Assembly (NCBI GenBank): GCA_009922885.1
Contig: RFUP01000119.1
Location: 1 to 6,845 of the forward strand
Reading direction: 5' to 3'
Length of the DNA: 6,845 bases
Source: Paracoccaceae bacterium
GTDB taxonomy: Bacteria > Pseudomonadota > Alphaproteobacteria > Rhodobacterales > Rhodobacteraceae
The position numbers and the translations under genes are program-made. The notes beneath the pieces are model-generated. The model had not been told where the DNA came from, did not search any database, and saw only the letters and a list, made by a program, of their open reading frames with translations. Positions 1-6,132 of this stretch are shown here, one piece after another (position 1 is the first letter of the stretch; each line of letters starts with the position of its first letter).

Positions 1-1
1 C

Positions 2-523
2 GGTTGGGTGAAAGGGCGCGACTGGGGCTTCGAAATCACCCTTCCGGCCTCGGTTTCCTGCGCCTTGGAAGGGCCCGATCAGGGCCGGAAAATCCGCGAT
101 TGGGCCTCCCTCGGCATCACCCGCATTTCCGGGAAACCCTTTCCTGCCAACGAGATGCAAGGCGACGGCTTCCTCATGCTCCCCGCTGGCCGCAATGGCC
201 CCGCCTTCCTCGTCACGCCAAATTTCTATGTGCTGAAGGCCTACAATATGTCCGACCTCTACGCGCTCTTCATCGGCCATATCGGCGACCGGATCGCCTA
301 TGGCGCAAAGGACTTCTCGGGTAAATGGGGCAAGGTCGGCGGCCTCTATCGCTCCGATGTCGCCGCCATGCAGCGCGCCTTGGAAAACAAGGGCCATGAC
401 GTCGGTGGCGCGGATGGCCTCCCCGGTTTCAAAACCCGCCGCTCCATCGGGCGCTGGCAAGAAGCCTCTGGCCAATCGCCCACATGCTTCCCCGAAGCCG
501 CGATGAAAGCCAAACTCCGCTAG
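2..523 (+). CDS. Lytic murein transglycosylase, 3' part with C-terminal peptidoglycan-binding domain (partial)
   Basis: This is the last 173 residues of a larger gene whose start lies left of the window; the frame is open to base 2, so the GTG at base 8 is not taken as the start. The visible part begins with Gly-Trp and runs into RDWGFEITLP, then GPAFLVTPNFYVLKAYNMSD (bases about 200-260). These match the end of the SLT_2/MltB-type catalytic domain, which cleaves the beta-1,4 MurNAc-GlcNAc bond to leave 1,6-anhydroMurNAc ends. The catalytic glutamate and any signal peptide would lie upstream and cannot be seen. From about base 335 a PG_binding_1-like domain follows (YRSDVAAMQRALENKGHDVG, GLPGFKTRRSIGRWQ), which would anchor the enzyme on periplasmic peptidoglycan. 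The family assignment is from remembered family features. The gene ends 2 bases from the convergent ketoacyl synthase gene. Confidence 0.88.
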   Translation, partial: GWVKGRDWGFEITLPASVSCALEGPDQGRKIRDWASLGITRISGKPFPANEMQGDGFLMLPAGRNGPAFLVTPNFYVLKAYNMSDLYALFIGHIGDRIAYGAKDFSGKWGKVGGLYRSDVAAMQRALENKGHDVGGADGLPGFKTRRSIGRWQEASGQSPTCFPEAAMKAKLR

Positions 524-525
524 CC

Positions 526-1647
526 TTACGCCCGCTCGACCAGCACAGAACCCACCGAATAGCCCGCGCCAAAGGAGCAGATCACGCCCTTGTCGCCGGG
601 CTTCAAGTCACCCGAATGTTTCGCAAAGGCGATGATCGAACCCGCCGACGAGGTGTTCGCGTATTCCTGCAAAATGTTCGGCTGTTCCCCGTCCAAAGGT
701 TCCCGCCCAAGCACCTTGCGGCCCACGAAATCGTTCATGCCTTTGTTCGCCTGATGCAGCCACATCCGCTTCAGATCCGCAGGCGCCACACCCTCGGCCT
801 CCAGATGCGCGAGGATATGCGCCGAGACCATCGGCACCACTTCCTTGAACACTTTCCGGCCCTCCTGCATGAACTGCATGTCACGCCGATCGGCCACGCC
901 ATCAGGGCGCGTGCGGCGCAGGAAGCCGTTGTTATTGCGGATATTGTTGGAAAACTCGGTCGCGCAACGCGTCGAAATCACGTTGAAATGCGCGCCCTTT
1001 GCATCTTCCGCCCGCTCCAGAACCGTCGCCGTTGCCACATCGCCAAAGATGAAATGGCAATCCCGATCCCGCCACTCAAGGTGCCCCGATGTGATCTCGG
1101 GGTTCACCACAATCGCCTTCCGCACCGAGCCCGAGCGGATCATATCCGCCGCCGCCTGAATGCCGAACGTGGCCGAGGAACAGGCCACGTTCATATCGAA
1201 CGCAAAGCCACCCGCCCCCAGAAGCTTCTGGATCTCAATCGCCACCGCCGGATAGGCCCGCTCCAGATTGGAGGCGGCACAGATCACAAGATCAATCTCT
1301 TCGCCCGCAACACCTGCCTGTGCCAAGGCTTTCTGGCAGGCATCAAGCGCGATTTCCGCCATGATCCCTGGCTCGTCATCCGAGCGCTGCCGCAGGCGCG
1401 GATACATCCGCGTCGGGTCCAGAACGCCCGCCTTGTCGAGCACATAACGCTGCTCGATCCCTGACGCCTTGAAGATGAACTCCGTCGAGGAATGCGGCTT
1501 CGCGTCCAGAGTGCCAGCCTCAATCTCCGCCGCGTGCTCGGCATTCCAGAGGTCCGCATGGGCGTTATAGCTCTCCACCAATTCGGCATTGGTGATAACG
1601 TTCTCCGGCGTGAAAACGCCCGTTCCGGTGATGGCGGGTTGGTACAT
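526..1647 (-). CDS. Beta-ketoacyl-ACP synthase III-like condensing enzyme, long form
   Basis: This 373-residue thiolase-fold condensing enzyme should join an acyl-CoA or acyl-ACP primer to malonyl-ACP in the cytoplasm. The FabH-type triad is complete: Cys156 in DMNVACSSATFG, His298 in WLHQANKGMNDF and Asn331 in EYANTSSAGSI. The C-terminal glycine loop CSFGAGYSVGSVLV is also present. It is about 55 residues longer than classical FabH (about 317), with much of the extra length between residues 30 and 95. It therefore belongs to a long subfamily annotated as KAS III, whose primer may be a medium-chain acyl-CoA rather than acetyl-CoA; that substrate idea is inference. ATG at 1647 is chosen over the in-frame GTG at 1671 because GAGGAGA lies 6 bases upstream and MYQPAITGTGVFTPEN is the expected beginning. 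It lies 61 bases downstream of the dehydrogenase gene on the same strand, so cotranscription is possible but not shown. Confidence 0.9.
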   Translation of the reverse strand: MYQPAITGTGVFTPENVITNAELVESYNAHADLWNAEHAAEIEAGTLDAKPHSSTEFIFKASGIEQRYVLDKAGVLDPTRMYPRLRQRSDDEPGIMAEIALDACQKALAQAGVAGEEIDLVICAASNLERAYPAVAIEIQKLLGAGGFAFDMNVACSSATFGIQAAADMIRSGSVRKAIVVNPEITSGHLEWRDRDCHFIFGDVATATVLERAEDAKGAHFNVISTRCATEFSNNIRNNNGFLRRTRPDGVADRRDMQFMQEGRKVFKEVVPMVSAHILAHLEAEGVAPADLKRMWLHQANKGMNDFVGRKVLGREPLDGEQPNILQEYANTSSAGSIIAFAKHSGDLKPGDKGVICSFGAGYSVGSVLVERA

Positions 1648-1653
1648 CTCGTC

Positions 1654-1660
1654 TCTCCTC
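1654..1660 (-). promoter_or_regulatory. Ribosome binding site fixing the ketoacyl synthase start
   Basis: The minus strand reads GAGGAGA here, 6 bases before the ATG at 1647. The alternative GTG eight codons further upstream has no comparable purine stretch, so this site decides the start. Confidence 0.75.
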
Positions 1661-1708
1661 GGCAGGTTCACCCACTTCGGCCATAGGGCCTCCCTGGGTC
1701 AACCCCTG

Positions 1709-2665
1709 TCAAACGGCATTCGGCAGCGATTTGCCTGCAAAATAGGCTTCCAGATTGTCCACAACCATCATCCCCATCGAAGTCCGCACATCCAGCGCAG
1801 CCGTGCCCAGATGCGGCAGCAGAACCACGTCTTCCCGCGCCTGCAGCGCCTCCGGCACCTTGGGTTCGAACTCGTACACATCAAGCCCCGCGCCACCGAT
1901 CTCACCAGCCTGCAAGGCGGCGATCAAAGCCGCTTCATCCACCACATCGCCCCGCGCGATGTTGATAAGCCGCCCATGTGGCCGCATCGCCTTGAACACA
2001 TCGGCCCCGATCAGATGATGCGTTTCCGCCCCCCCCGGCGTTGCCACCACGAGCACATCGACCGATGCCGCCAACTCTTGCAGCGAAGCCACCTGCTCGG
2101 CTGGAAATTCCATCGGTTTGGCCGAGCGGTTGAAATAGCGCACCTGCATGCCGAAGCCGAAATGGCACCGCCGTGCAATCGCTTGCCCGATCCGGCCCAT
2201 CCCCACGATGCCCACGGTCTTGCCGCTCAGATGCAGCCCAAGCATTTGTGTCGGATGCCAGCCTTCCCAGAGGCCCGCCCGCACCATGCGCTCACCTTCA
2301 CCAGCCCGCCGCGCACTCATCAGCATGAGCATCATGGCAATATCTGCCGTCGCATCCGTCACAGCCCCCGGCGTGTTCGAAACGGCCACCCCCGCCACCT
2401 TCGCCGCCACCACGTCGATGTGATTGTATCCCACCCCGAAATTCGCAAGGAGCTTGCAGCGCGGTGCTGCCACATCCGCAAACACATCCGCGCGGAACAG
2501 ATCGCCCAGCGTCGGCATCACGGCGTCATACTCCGCCAACGCCGCCCGCATCTCCGCGCCGCTCAAAGGCGCATTGGAAGGCCGCACCGTCAGATCAAAA
2601 AGCGCATCGGCGCGCGCCACAACGGCCTCCGGCAGGGGCCGCCCCAGCAAGACTTTCGCTTTCAT
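1709..2665 (-). CDS. D-isomer-specific 2-hydroxyacid dehydrogenase, glyoxylate/hydroxypyruvate reductase type
   Basis: This 318-residue protein has the full architecture of the D-2-hydroxyacid dehydrogenase family, which reversibly reduces 2-oxoacids to D-2-hydroxyacids with NAD(P)H. Visible signatures are the substrate loop NFGVGYNHIDV (75-85), the Rossmann glycine motif GMGRIG (155-160), and the catalytic trio Arg238 (NIARGDVVDE), Glu267 (DVYEFEP) and His285 (LLPHLGTA). The trio's spacing matches that of known glyoxylate reductases. After the second strand of the Rossmann fold the sequence is YFNRSAKP (177-184), with Asn-Arg-Ser where NAD-specific enzymes carry Asp, so NADPH is the likelier cofactor (inference). 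Glyoxylate or hydroxypyruvate is the best substrate guess; other 2-oxoacids cannot be excluded. Its ATG shares one base with the upstream stop codon (TGATG), and GGGGGGAGA lies 8 bases ahead, suggesting translational coupling to the CsaA-like gene. Confidence 0.9.
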   Translation of the reverse strand: MKAKVLLGRPLPEAVVARADALFDLTVRPSNAPLSGAEMRAALAEYDAVMPTLGDLFRADVFADVAAPRCKLLANFGVGYNHIDVVAAKVAGVAVSNTPGAVTDATADIAMMLMLMSARRAGEGERMVRAGLWEGWHPTQMLGLHLSGKTVGIVGMGRIGQAIARRCHFGFGMQVRYFNRSAKPMEFPAEQVASLQELAASVDVLVVATPGGAETHHLIGADVFKAMRPHGRLINIARGDVVDEAALIAALQAGEIGGAGLDVYEFEPKVPEALQAREDVVLLPHLGTAALDVRTSMGMMVVDNLEAYFAGKSLPNAV

Positions 2666-3003
2666 CAGAACAATCTCCCCCCGTTCGGCACATCCTTGTC
2701 CGGCGTCATCAACACCACGGCCCCATCGGCATCAGGCACGCCCAACACCAGCACTTCCGAAATGAACTTGCCGATCTGGCGCGGCGGGAAATTCACCACC
2801 CCCAACACCGATTTCCCGACCAACGTTTCCGGCGTGTAATGCACCGTCACCTGCGCCGAGGATTGCTTCACGCCGATCTCCTCGCCGAAATCCACCCACA
2901 TCTTGATCGCAGGCTTCCTCGCCTCCGGATAGGGCTCGGCGCGCACCACGGTGCCCTTGCGGACGTCCGCTTTCATGAAGTCATCAAAACTGATCTCAGC
3001 CAC
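2665..3003 (-). CDS. csaA: CsaA-like tRNA-binding protein
   Basis: This 112-residue single-domain protein is of the tRNA-binding (EMAPII/Trbp111-like OB-fold) family, CsaA branch. CsaA proteins are cytoplasmic, form dimers that bind tRNA, and have been linked to chaperone or secretion support in Bacillus. Supporting motifs are FDDFMKADVRKGTVV near the start, PEARKPAIKMWVDFG (26-40), KQSSAQVTVHYTPE (46-59), NFPPRQIGKFISEVLVLG (71-88) and the C-terminus VPNGGRLF. GTG at 3003 is preferred over an in-frame upstream start at 3039: it gives the usual family length of about 110, has GGGAG 7 bases before it, and the 12 extra residues look unlike the family. The gene then overlaps the end of proC by 8 bases, and its own stop overlaps the dehydrogenase start. 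The family call is firm; the cellular role is not established by sequence. Confidence 0.88.
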   Translation of the reverse strand: MAEISFDDFMKADVRKGTVVRAEPYPEARKPAIKMWVDFGEEIGVKQSSAQVTVHYTPETLVGKSVLGVVNFPPRQIGKFISEVLVLGVPDADGAVVLMTPDKDVPNGGRLF

Positions 3004-3814
3004 GGGCCAACTCCCGGCTCCGGCGCGCTGCCGCGGCAACAGCCTTTTCCATCAAAGGCGGCAAGCCTGCCTCCTCGCTCATCAACACCTCAAGCGCCGC
3101 TTGGGTCGTGCCATTCGGCGAGGTCACATTCACCCGCAATTGCGCGGGAGGTTCGCTGGCGGCTTCCGCCAAAGCCCCTGCCCCGCCCACAGTGGCTTTC
3201 GCCAATTGCATTGCCATTTCCGGCGAAAGCCCTTCCGCCTCCCCCGCTTTTGCAAGGCATTCGATCAGGTGGAATACGTAAGCCGGCCCCGATCCGGAAA
3301 CCGCTGTCACCGCATCCATCTGCCCCTCGTGTTCCAACCGCACAACCTGCCCCACGGCAGACAAAAGCGTTTCCGCCAGATCCATCTGCGCGGTTGTCGC
3401 TTTGTCATTGCCAATGATCGCCGTAATCCCGCGCCCGACGGCTGCAGGGGTGTTGGGCATGGAACGCACGATCGGGCTGTCGTCGCCAAAAACCGCTTCG
3501 AAACTCTCGATCGTCGTGCCTGCCGCGATCGAGACGAACAGCGTCTTACCCCCGCCCATCGACGCGATCGTCGGCAAGGCTGCACCCATCATCTGCGGCT
3601 TGACCGCGATCAGAACAATCGCCGGATGCTCCGGTAAGGCCGCATTAATATTTACGCCTGTAGCTTTGAGCCACTCCGAGGGATTTGGATCGATCACATG
3701 CACAGCACTTTTGGCCAGCCCACGATCCAGCCATCCGGCCAGAAGTGCAGAACCCATCTTACCACAGCCCAGAAGCACCAGCCCCCGCTGCGGGATATCT
3801 CCGAAGTCGGTCAT
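2996..3814 (-). CDS. proC: Pyrroline-5-carboxylate reductase
   Basis: This 272-residue enzyme catalyses the last step of proline synthesis, NAD(P)H-dependent reduction of 1-pyrroline-5-carboxylate to L-proline, in the cytoplasm. The length is typical. Motifs in order are LLGCGKMGSAL with the dinucleotide loop GCGKMG (16-21), AVKPQ (70-74), RSMPNTPAAVGRG (117-129), and the family signature running from AVSGSGPAYVF (171-181) to VTSPNGTTQAALEVL (230-244). Position 234 is Asn in the VTSPxGTT segment, where Gly is commoner; this is a minor variation and not a sign of inactivation. The ATG at 3814 has GAGGGA 6 bases upstream. The gene follows the YbjN gene after 30 bases and overlaps csaA by 8 bases, so it sits in the middle of a probable operon. 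Confidence 0.96.
   Translation of the reverse strand: MTDFGDIPQRGLVLLGCGKMGSALLAGWLDRGLAKSAVHVIDPNPSEWLKATGVNINAALPEHPAIVLIAVKPQMMGAALPTIASMGGGKTLFVSIAAGTTIESFEAVFGDDSPIVRSMPNTPAAVGRGITAIIGNDKATTAQMDLAETLLSAVGQVVRLEHEGQMDAVTAVSGSGPAYVFHLIECLAKAGEAEGLSPEMAMQLAKATVGGAGALAEAASEPPAQLRVNVTSPNGTTQAALEVLMSEEAGLPPLMEKAVAAAARRSRELARG
3011..3015 (-). promoter_or_regulatory. Ribosome binding site inside proC fixing the csaA GTG start
   Basis: GGGAG on the minus strand lies 7 bases ahead of the GTG at 3003 and within the last codons of proC. It supports the internal GTG start over the longer reading frame. Confidence 0.6.
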
Positions 3815-3844
3815 TCGTATTCCCTCGCGTCTTTCCGTGCGAGG

Positions 3845-4345
3845 TTACGCGCGCCCGTAGGCCTCCGCAATCGCCACCTGCATCGCATCCGCAGGCGTCC
3901 GGTCGCCCCAAGCCACAAGCTGCAACGCCGGATAGTAGCGCTCCGCACTCAGAACGGCCGCGCGGATCATCGTGTCGATCTGGTCAGGGCAAGCCATCTG
4001 CCCGCCCGCAAGGATCAACCCGTAACGCCAGACCATGAGCTGCTGCTCACTCCAGAAGCTCAAAGCCCCGGCCCAGCTCTGGTCATTGATTTCGTTCAGC
4101 GTCTCGTAAATCGCGGGCAACCGCGCTTCCGGCGGCTCCATCTCGAAGGTGCAGATCAAGCGCAGGGTCTCGTCATACTCGGACCACGCCAGCGTGATCG
4201 AATAGGTCCGCCACTGGCCCTCGATGGCCATTGCGATCTGATCTTGCCCCAACCTGTCGAAATCCCACTCGCACTCGGTCGCGAGGGATTCAACGATATC
4301 GATAGGGTGAAGGTCGTCCGACAGGTAGCTTTCCGAAAGGGCCAT
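3845..4345 (-). CDS. YbjN domain-containing protein
   Basis: This 166-residue acidic, soluble protein has no signal peptide or membrane segment. It looks like a YbjN-domain protein (bacterial sensory transduction regulator family, with a fold resembling type III secretion chaperones). Recognisable stretches are PIDIVESLATECEWDFDRLG (14-33), IEGQWRTYSITLAWSEYDET (41-60), LRLICTFEMEPPEARLPAIYE (61-81) and the Trp-rich FWSEQQLMVWRYGLIL (97-112). The length is close to E. coli YbjN (about 158). Biochemical function of the family is poorly defined; E. coli YbjN affects motility and stress phenotypes. The ATG at 4345 has a strong GGAGGAGA site 5 bases upstream. It is the first gene of the minus-strand run, 30 bases before proC, and its leader carries several inverted repeats, so it may mark where regulation of the run takes place (inference). 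Confidence 0.82.
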   Translation of the reverse strand: MALSESYLSDDLHPIDIVESLATECEWDFDRLGQDQIAMAIEGQWRTYSITLAWSEYDETLRLICTFEMEPPEARLPAIYETLNEINDQSWAGALSFWSEQQLMVWRYGLILAGGQMACPDQIDTMIRAAVLSAERYYPALQLVAWGDRTPADAMQVAIAEAYGRA

Positions 4346-4368
4346 GCCAATCTCCTCCAGGTTGCGCC

Positions 4369-4386
4369 GAGGCAGTTTCTTGCCTC
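4369..4386. repeat. Perfect inverted repeat (6-bp arms, 6-base loop) in the YbjN leader
   Basis: The plus strand reads GAGGCA, then GTTTCT, then TGCCTC: a perfect 6-bp stem. On the minus-strand transcript this hairpin would sit 10 bases ahead of the GGAGGAGA ribosome binding site of the YbjN gene. It has no U-run after it, so it is not a standard terminator. Confidence 0.6.
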
Positions 4387-4391
4387 AACGG

Positions 4392-4408
4392 CTAGCGAGA
4401 AACGCTAG
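4392..4408. repeat. Second perfect inverted repeat (6-bp arms, 5-base loop) in the YbjN leader
   Basis: The plus strand reads CTAGCG, AGAAA, CTAGCG in reverse complement (CGCTAG): a perfect 6-bp stem. It lies 5 bases from the first repeat. Its loop AGAAA is complementary to TTTCT in the loop of the neighbouring hairpin. Confidence 0.6.
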
Positions 4409-4422
4409 GAACAGATGAATAG

Positions 4423-4445
4423 CCATATGCTCCTACGAGATATGG
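4423..4445. repeat. Dyad CCATAT-N11-ATATGG, possible operator
   Basis: Two perfect 6-bp half-sites face each other across 11 bases, a total of 23 bp, about 80-100 bp upstream of the YbjN start. The geometry resembles a binding site for a dimeric regulator more than an RNA hairpin, because the loop is long and the arms are A/T-rich. No regulator gene lies next to it, so the binding protein is unknown. Confidence 0.4.
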
Positions 4446-4539
4446 TGGGCCAGCCTTGGGCGCGCTGTAAAGCAAAATCTTGGGGATAACCCCGATATGT
4501 TGTGGATGAAATCGAAGTAAGCGCAATTAATGGCGTCGA

Positions 4540-5301
4540 TTAGAGGCTCCGCCCCGGCTTCCGCCCCAAAACAGGCTCCGCCGATGGTTTCAACACGCTC
4601 AGCGGCTTACGCACCTTCTGGGCAAGGCCGCCTCCCGCAGGCGCATGCACCCGCTTTGTCGCCTCCACCATCAGAACGCCCCCCGCCATCACCATCGAAA
4701 ACCGCGCCCCAATCCCTTCCCAAACGTCGGCCGTCTTTCGCCAGAATCGCCGCGCTGATGGCATCTGATAGAGCATGGCCGTATGGCGTTCCGGCATGAA
4801 GGCATGCCGTTTCAACTGCGCCTCAAGCTGCCCCAACGTGTAGGGGCGGCCATATCCATAGGGCGTTGCATCCGAGCGAGACCACAGCCCCGCACGGTTT
4901 GGCACGATGAACAACGCCTTCCCCCCCGGCCCCAAAACGCGCCACGCCTCTTCCAAGAGCGCCGAGGGTTGCTCAGACGTCTCAAGCCCGTGCAGCATCA
5001 CCAAGCGATCCACCATACCCGTCTCGATGGGCCAGAGCGTTTCCTCACAGAGCACAGAGACATTCGCCATGCCCGCAGGCCAGGGCATCACCCCTTGCGG
5101 CCCCGGCATCAAGGCAATCACCCGCCGCGCCTCGTCCAGATAGGGGCGCAGCAACGGGGCGGCAAACCCGAACCCCACCACCGTCTGATGCGCCGCTTCC
5201 GGCCAGAACCGCTGCACTTGCCCGCGCACAACCTTCTGCGCCGCGCGCCCCATGGCGCTGCGATAATAGAAGTTCCGCAAATCTTGCACGTCCAGATGCA
5301 T
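4540..5301 (-). CDS. Class I SAM-dependent methyltransferase-like protein
   Basis: This 253-residue soluble protein resembles the Methyltransf_11 type of class I methyltransferase. A Rossmann start is seen at VVGFGFAAPLLRPYLDEARR (41-60), where the usual E/DxGxGxG motif I is replaced by GFGFAAP. The motif IV-like segment is VDRLVMLHGLETSEQP (97-112), then LLEEAWRVLGPGGKALFIVPNR (115-136), the common post-motif region with the PGG turn. After about residue 215 the tail is basic and low in complexity (KRVHAPAGGGLAQKVRKPLS). The substrate is unknown, and the weak motif I leaves activity uncertain. The ATG at 5301 is preceded by a G-rich stretch rather than a clear ribosome binding site. It is divergent from gloB with 63 bases between starts, so the two may share a control region. 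Confidence 0.8.
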   Translation of the reverse strand: MHLDVQDLRNFYYRSAMGRAAQKVVRGQVQRFWPEAAHQTVVGFGFAAPLLRPYLDEARRVIALMPGPQGVMPWPAGMANVSVLCEETLWPIETGMVDRLVMLHGLETSEQPSALLEEAWRVLGPGGKALFIVPNRAGLWSRSDATPYGYGRPYTLGQLEAQLKRHAFMPERHTAMLYQMPSARRFWRKTADVWEGIGARFSMVMAGGVLMVEATKRVHAPAGGGLAQKVRKPLSVLKPSAEPVLGRKPGRSL

Positions 5302-5364
5302 TGCACCCCCGCCCTGCTTGGGCCACTCTTGGGAAAATCATAAGAGCGACAGGAAAAGATTGCC
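5302..5364. promoter_or_regulatory. Divergent promoter region between methyltransferase and gloB
   Basis: Both genes start outward from this 63-bp gap, so promoters for both must lie here or inside the opposite gene. An A/T-richer core at about 5329-5345 is flanked by CTCTT (5326-5330) and AAGAG (5342-5346), a 5-bp inverted repeat with an 11-base gap. No -35/-10 pair close to consensus could be named. AGGA at 5351-5354 is the probable gloB ribosome binding site. Confidence 0.45.
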
Positions 5365-6132
5365 ATGCCCCTTCAGATCGTCACGGTCCCCTGCCTGAAA
5401 GACAACTACGCCTATCTCGCCCATGATCCGGTCACGGGCGTCACTTGCGTTGTCGACGTGCCCGAACCGCAGCCGATCCTTGACGCGCTTGCGGCCCATG
5501 GCTGGAAAGCCGATCTCGTCCTTCTCACCCACCATCATTGGGATCATGTGGATGGGTTGCCCGGCCTCCTCGCCGAACATCCCGCCAAAGTCGCCGGAGC
5601 CGCCGCAGACGCCCATCGCCTGCCGAAACTCGACATCGCGCTCACCGAAGGCGATAGCTTCGCCATCGGCGCAGAAACAGGCGCAGTGATCGACGTGTCA
5701 GGCCACACGCTTGGTCACATTGCCGTGCACTTCCCTGCTTCCGCAGTGGTCTTCACCGCCGACAGCCTGATGGCCATGGGCTGCGGCCGCCTCTTCGAAG
5801 GCACCCCCGCTCAGATGCACGAGAGCCTGCAAAAGCTGGCCACTCTGCCCCCCGAAACGCTGGTCTGCTCGGGCCACGAATACACCGAGAGCAACGTCCG
5901 CTTCGCGCTGACCATCGAGCCCGGAAACCCCGCGCTGCAAGCTCGCGCGGCCAAGGTGGCCAAAGCGCGCACGGAAGGAAGGCCCACAGTTCCCTCGTCG
6001 CTGGCGGATGAACTTGCCACAAACCCCTTCCTCCGCGCCCAAAGCCCCGAAATCCGCGCCGCCATGGGCCTGCCAAATGCGCCCGATGCCGTGGTTTTTA
6101 CCGCCGTGCGGGCCGCGAAAGACCGTTTCTAA
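5365..6132 (+). CDS. gloB: Hydroxyacylglutathione hydrolase (glyoxalase II)
   Basis: This 255-residue metallo-beta-lactamase-fold enzyme hydrolyses S-D-lactoylglutathione to D-lactate and glutathione, the second step of methylglyoxal detoxification in the cytoplasm. The binuclear metal site is complete: THHHWDH (55-61) gives His56, His58, Asp60 and His61, with His114 in SGHTLGH, Asp133 in TADSL as the bridging ligand and His171 in CSGHEYT. The glyoxalase II hallmark GCGRLFEG (139-146) and the HAGH C-terminal domain with GRPTVPSSLADELATNPFLR (205-224) separate it from other family hydrolases. Length is the normal 250-260. The start MPLQIVTVPCLKDNYAYL is typical. No glyoxalase I gene is visible here. 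The gene is divergent from the methyltransferase and 148 bases upstream of clpA; no good terminator follows it, so some readthrough into clpA is possible. Confidence 0.96.
   Translation: MPLQIVTVPCLKDNYAYLAHDPVTGVTCVVDVPEPQPILDALAAHGWKADLVLLTHHHWDHVDGLPGLLAEHPAKVAGAAADAHRLPKLDIALTEGDSFAIGAETGAVIDVSGHTLGHIAVHFPASAVVFTADSLMAMGCGRLFEGTPAQMHESLQKLATLPPETLVCSGHEYTESNVRFALTIEPGNPALQARAAKVAKARTEGRPTVPSSLADELATNPFLRAQSPEIRAAMGLPNAPDAVVFTAVRAAKDRF

Larger units (their letters stand above)
4346..4539. promoter_or_regulatory. Gene-free leader and promoter region upstream of the YbjN-proC run
   Basis: This 194-bp stretch lies between the YbjN start and the methyltransferase stop, both on the minus strand. 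It is less GC-rich than its surroundings and holds four inverted repeats, listed separately where strong: 4369-4386, 4392-4408, 4423-4445 and a short GGGG-ATAA-CCCC at 4482-4493. A promoter for the five-gene run is expected here from layout, but no convincing -35/-10 pair was found on the minus strand. No credible coding sequence was seen. Confidence 0.5.

Noticed and set aside
484..1464. Long plus-strand open frame of 326 codons opposite the ketoacyl synthase gene
   Set aside because: Its Arg/His-rich translation shows no family features, while the minus strand carries a complete condensing-enzyme triad. It is a shadow caused by GC-rich codon use.
1707..1712. TTGACA on the minus strand at the end of the dehydrogenase gene, as a promoter for the ketoacyl synthase gene
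   Set aside because: The hexamer is perfect, but the positions 16-19 bases on read like CCCTAT or GCCCTA, a poor -10. Left open rather than annotated.
1589..3417. Plus-strand open frames opposite the dehydrogenase, csaA and proC genes
   Set aside because: Compositionally biased (His, Arg and Pro rich) and antisense to three well-recognised proteins; no ribosome binding site or family motif supports them.
4415..4489. Small plus-strand open frame of 24 codons in the YbjN leader
   Set aside because: No ribosome binding site, no recognisable peptide, and it overlaps the inverted repeats; likely chance.
4470..4493. GGGG-TTAT-CCCC followed by a T-rich stretch on the minus strand, as a terminator for the methyltransferase gene
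   Set aside because: The stem is only 4 bp and the tail AAGATTTTGCTTT is interrupted; too weak to call a terminator.
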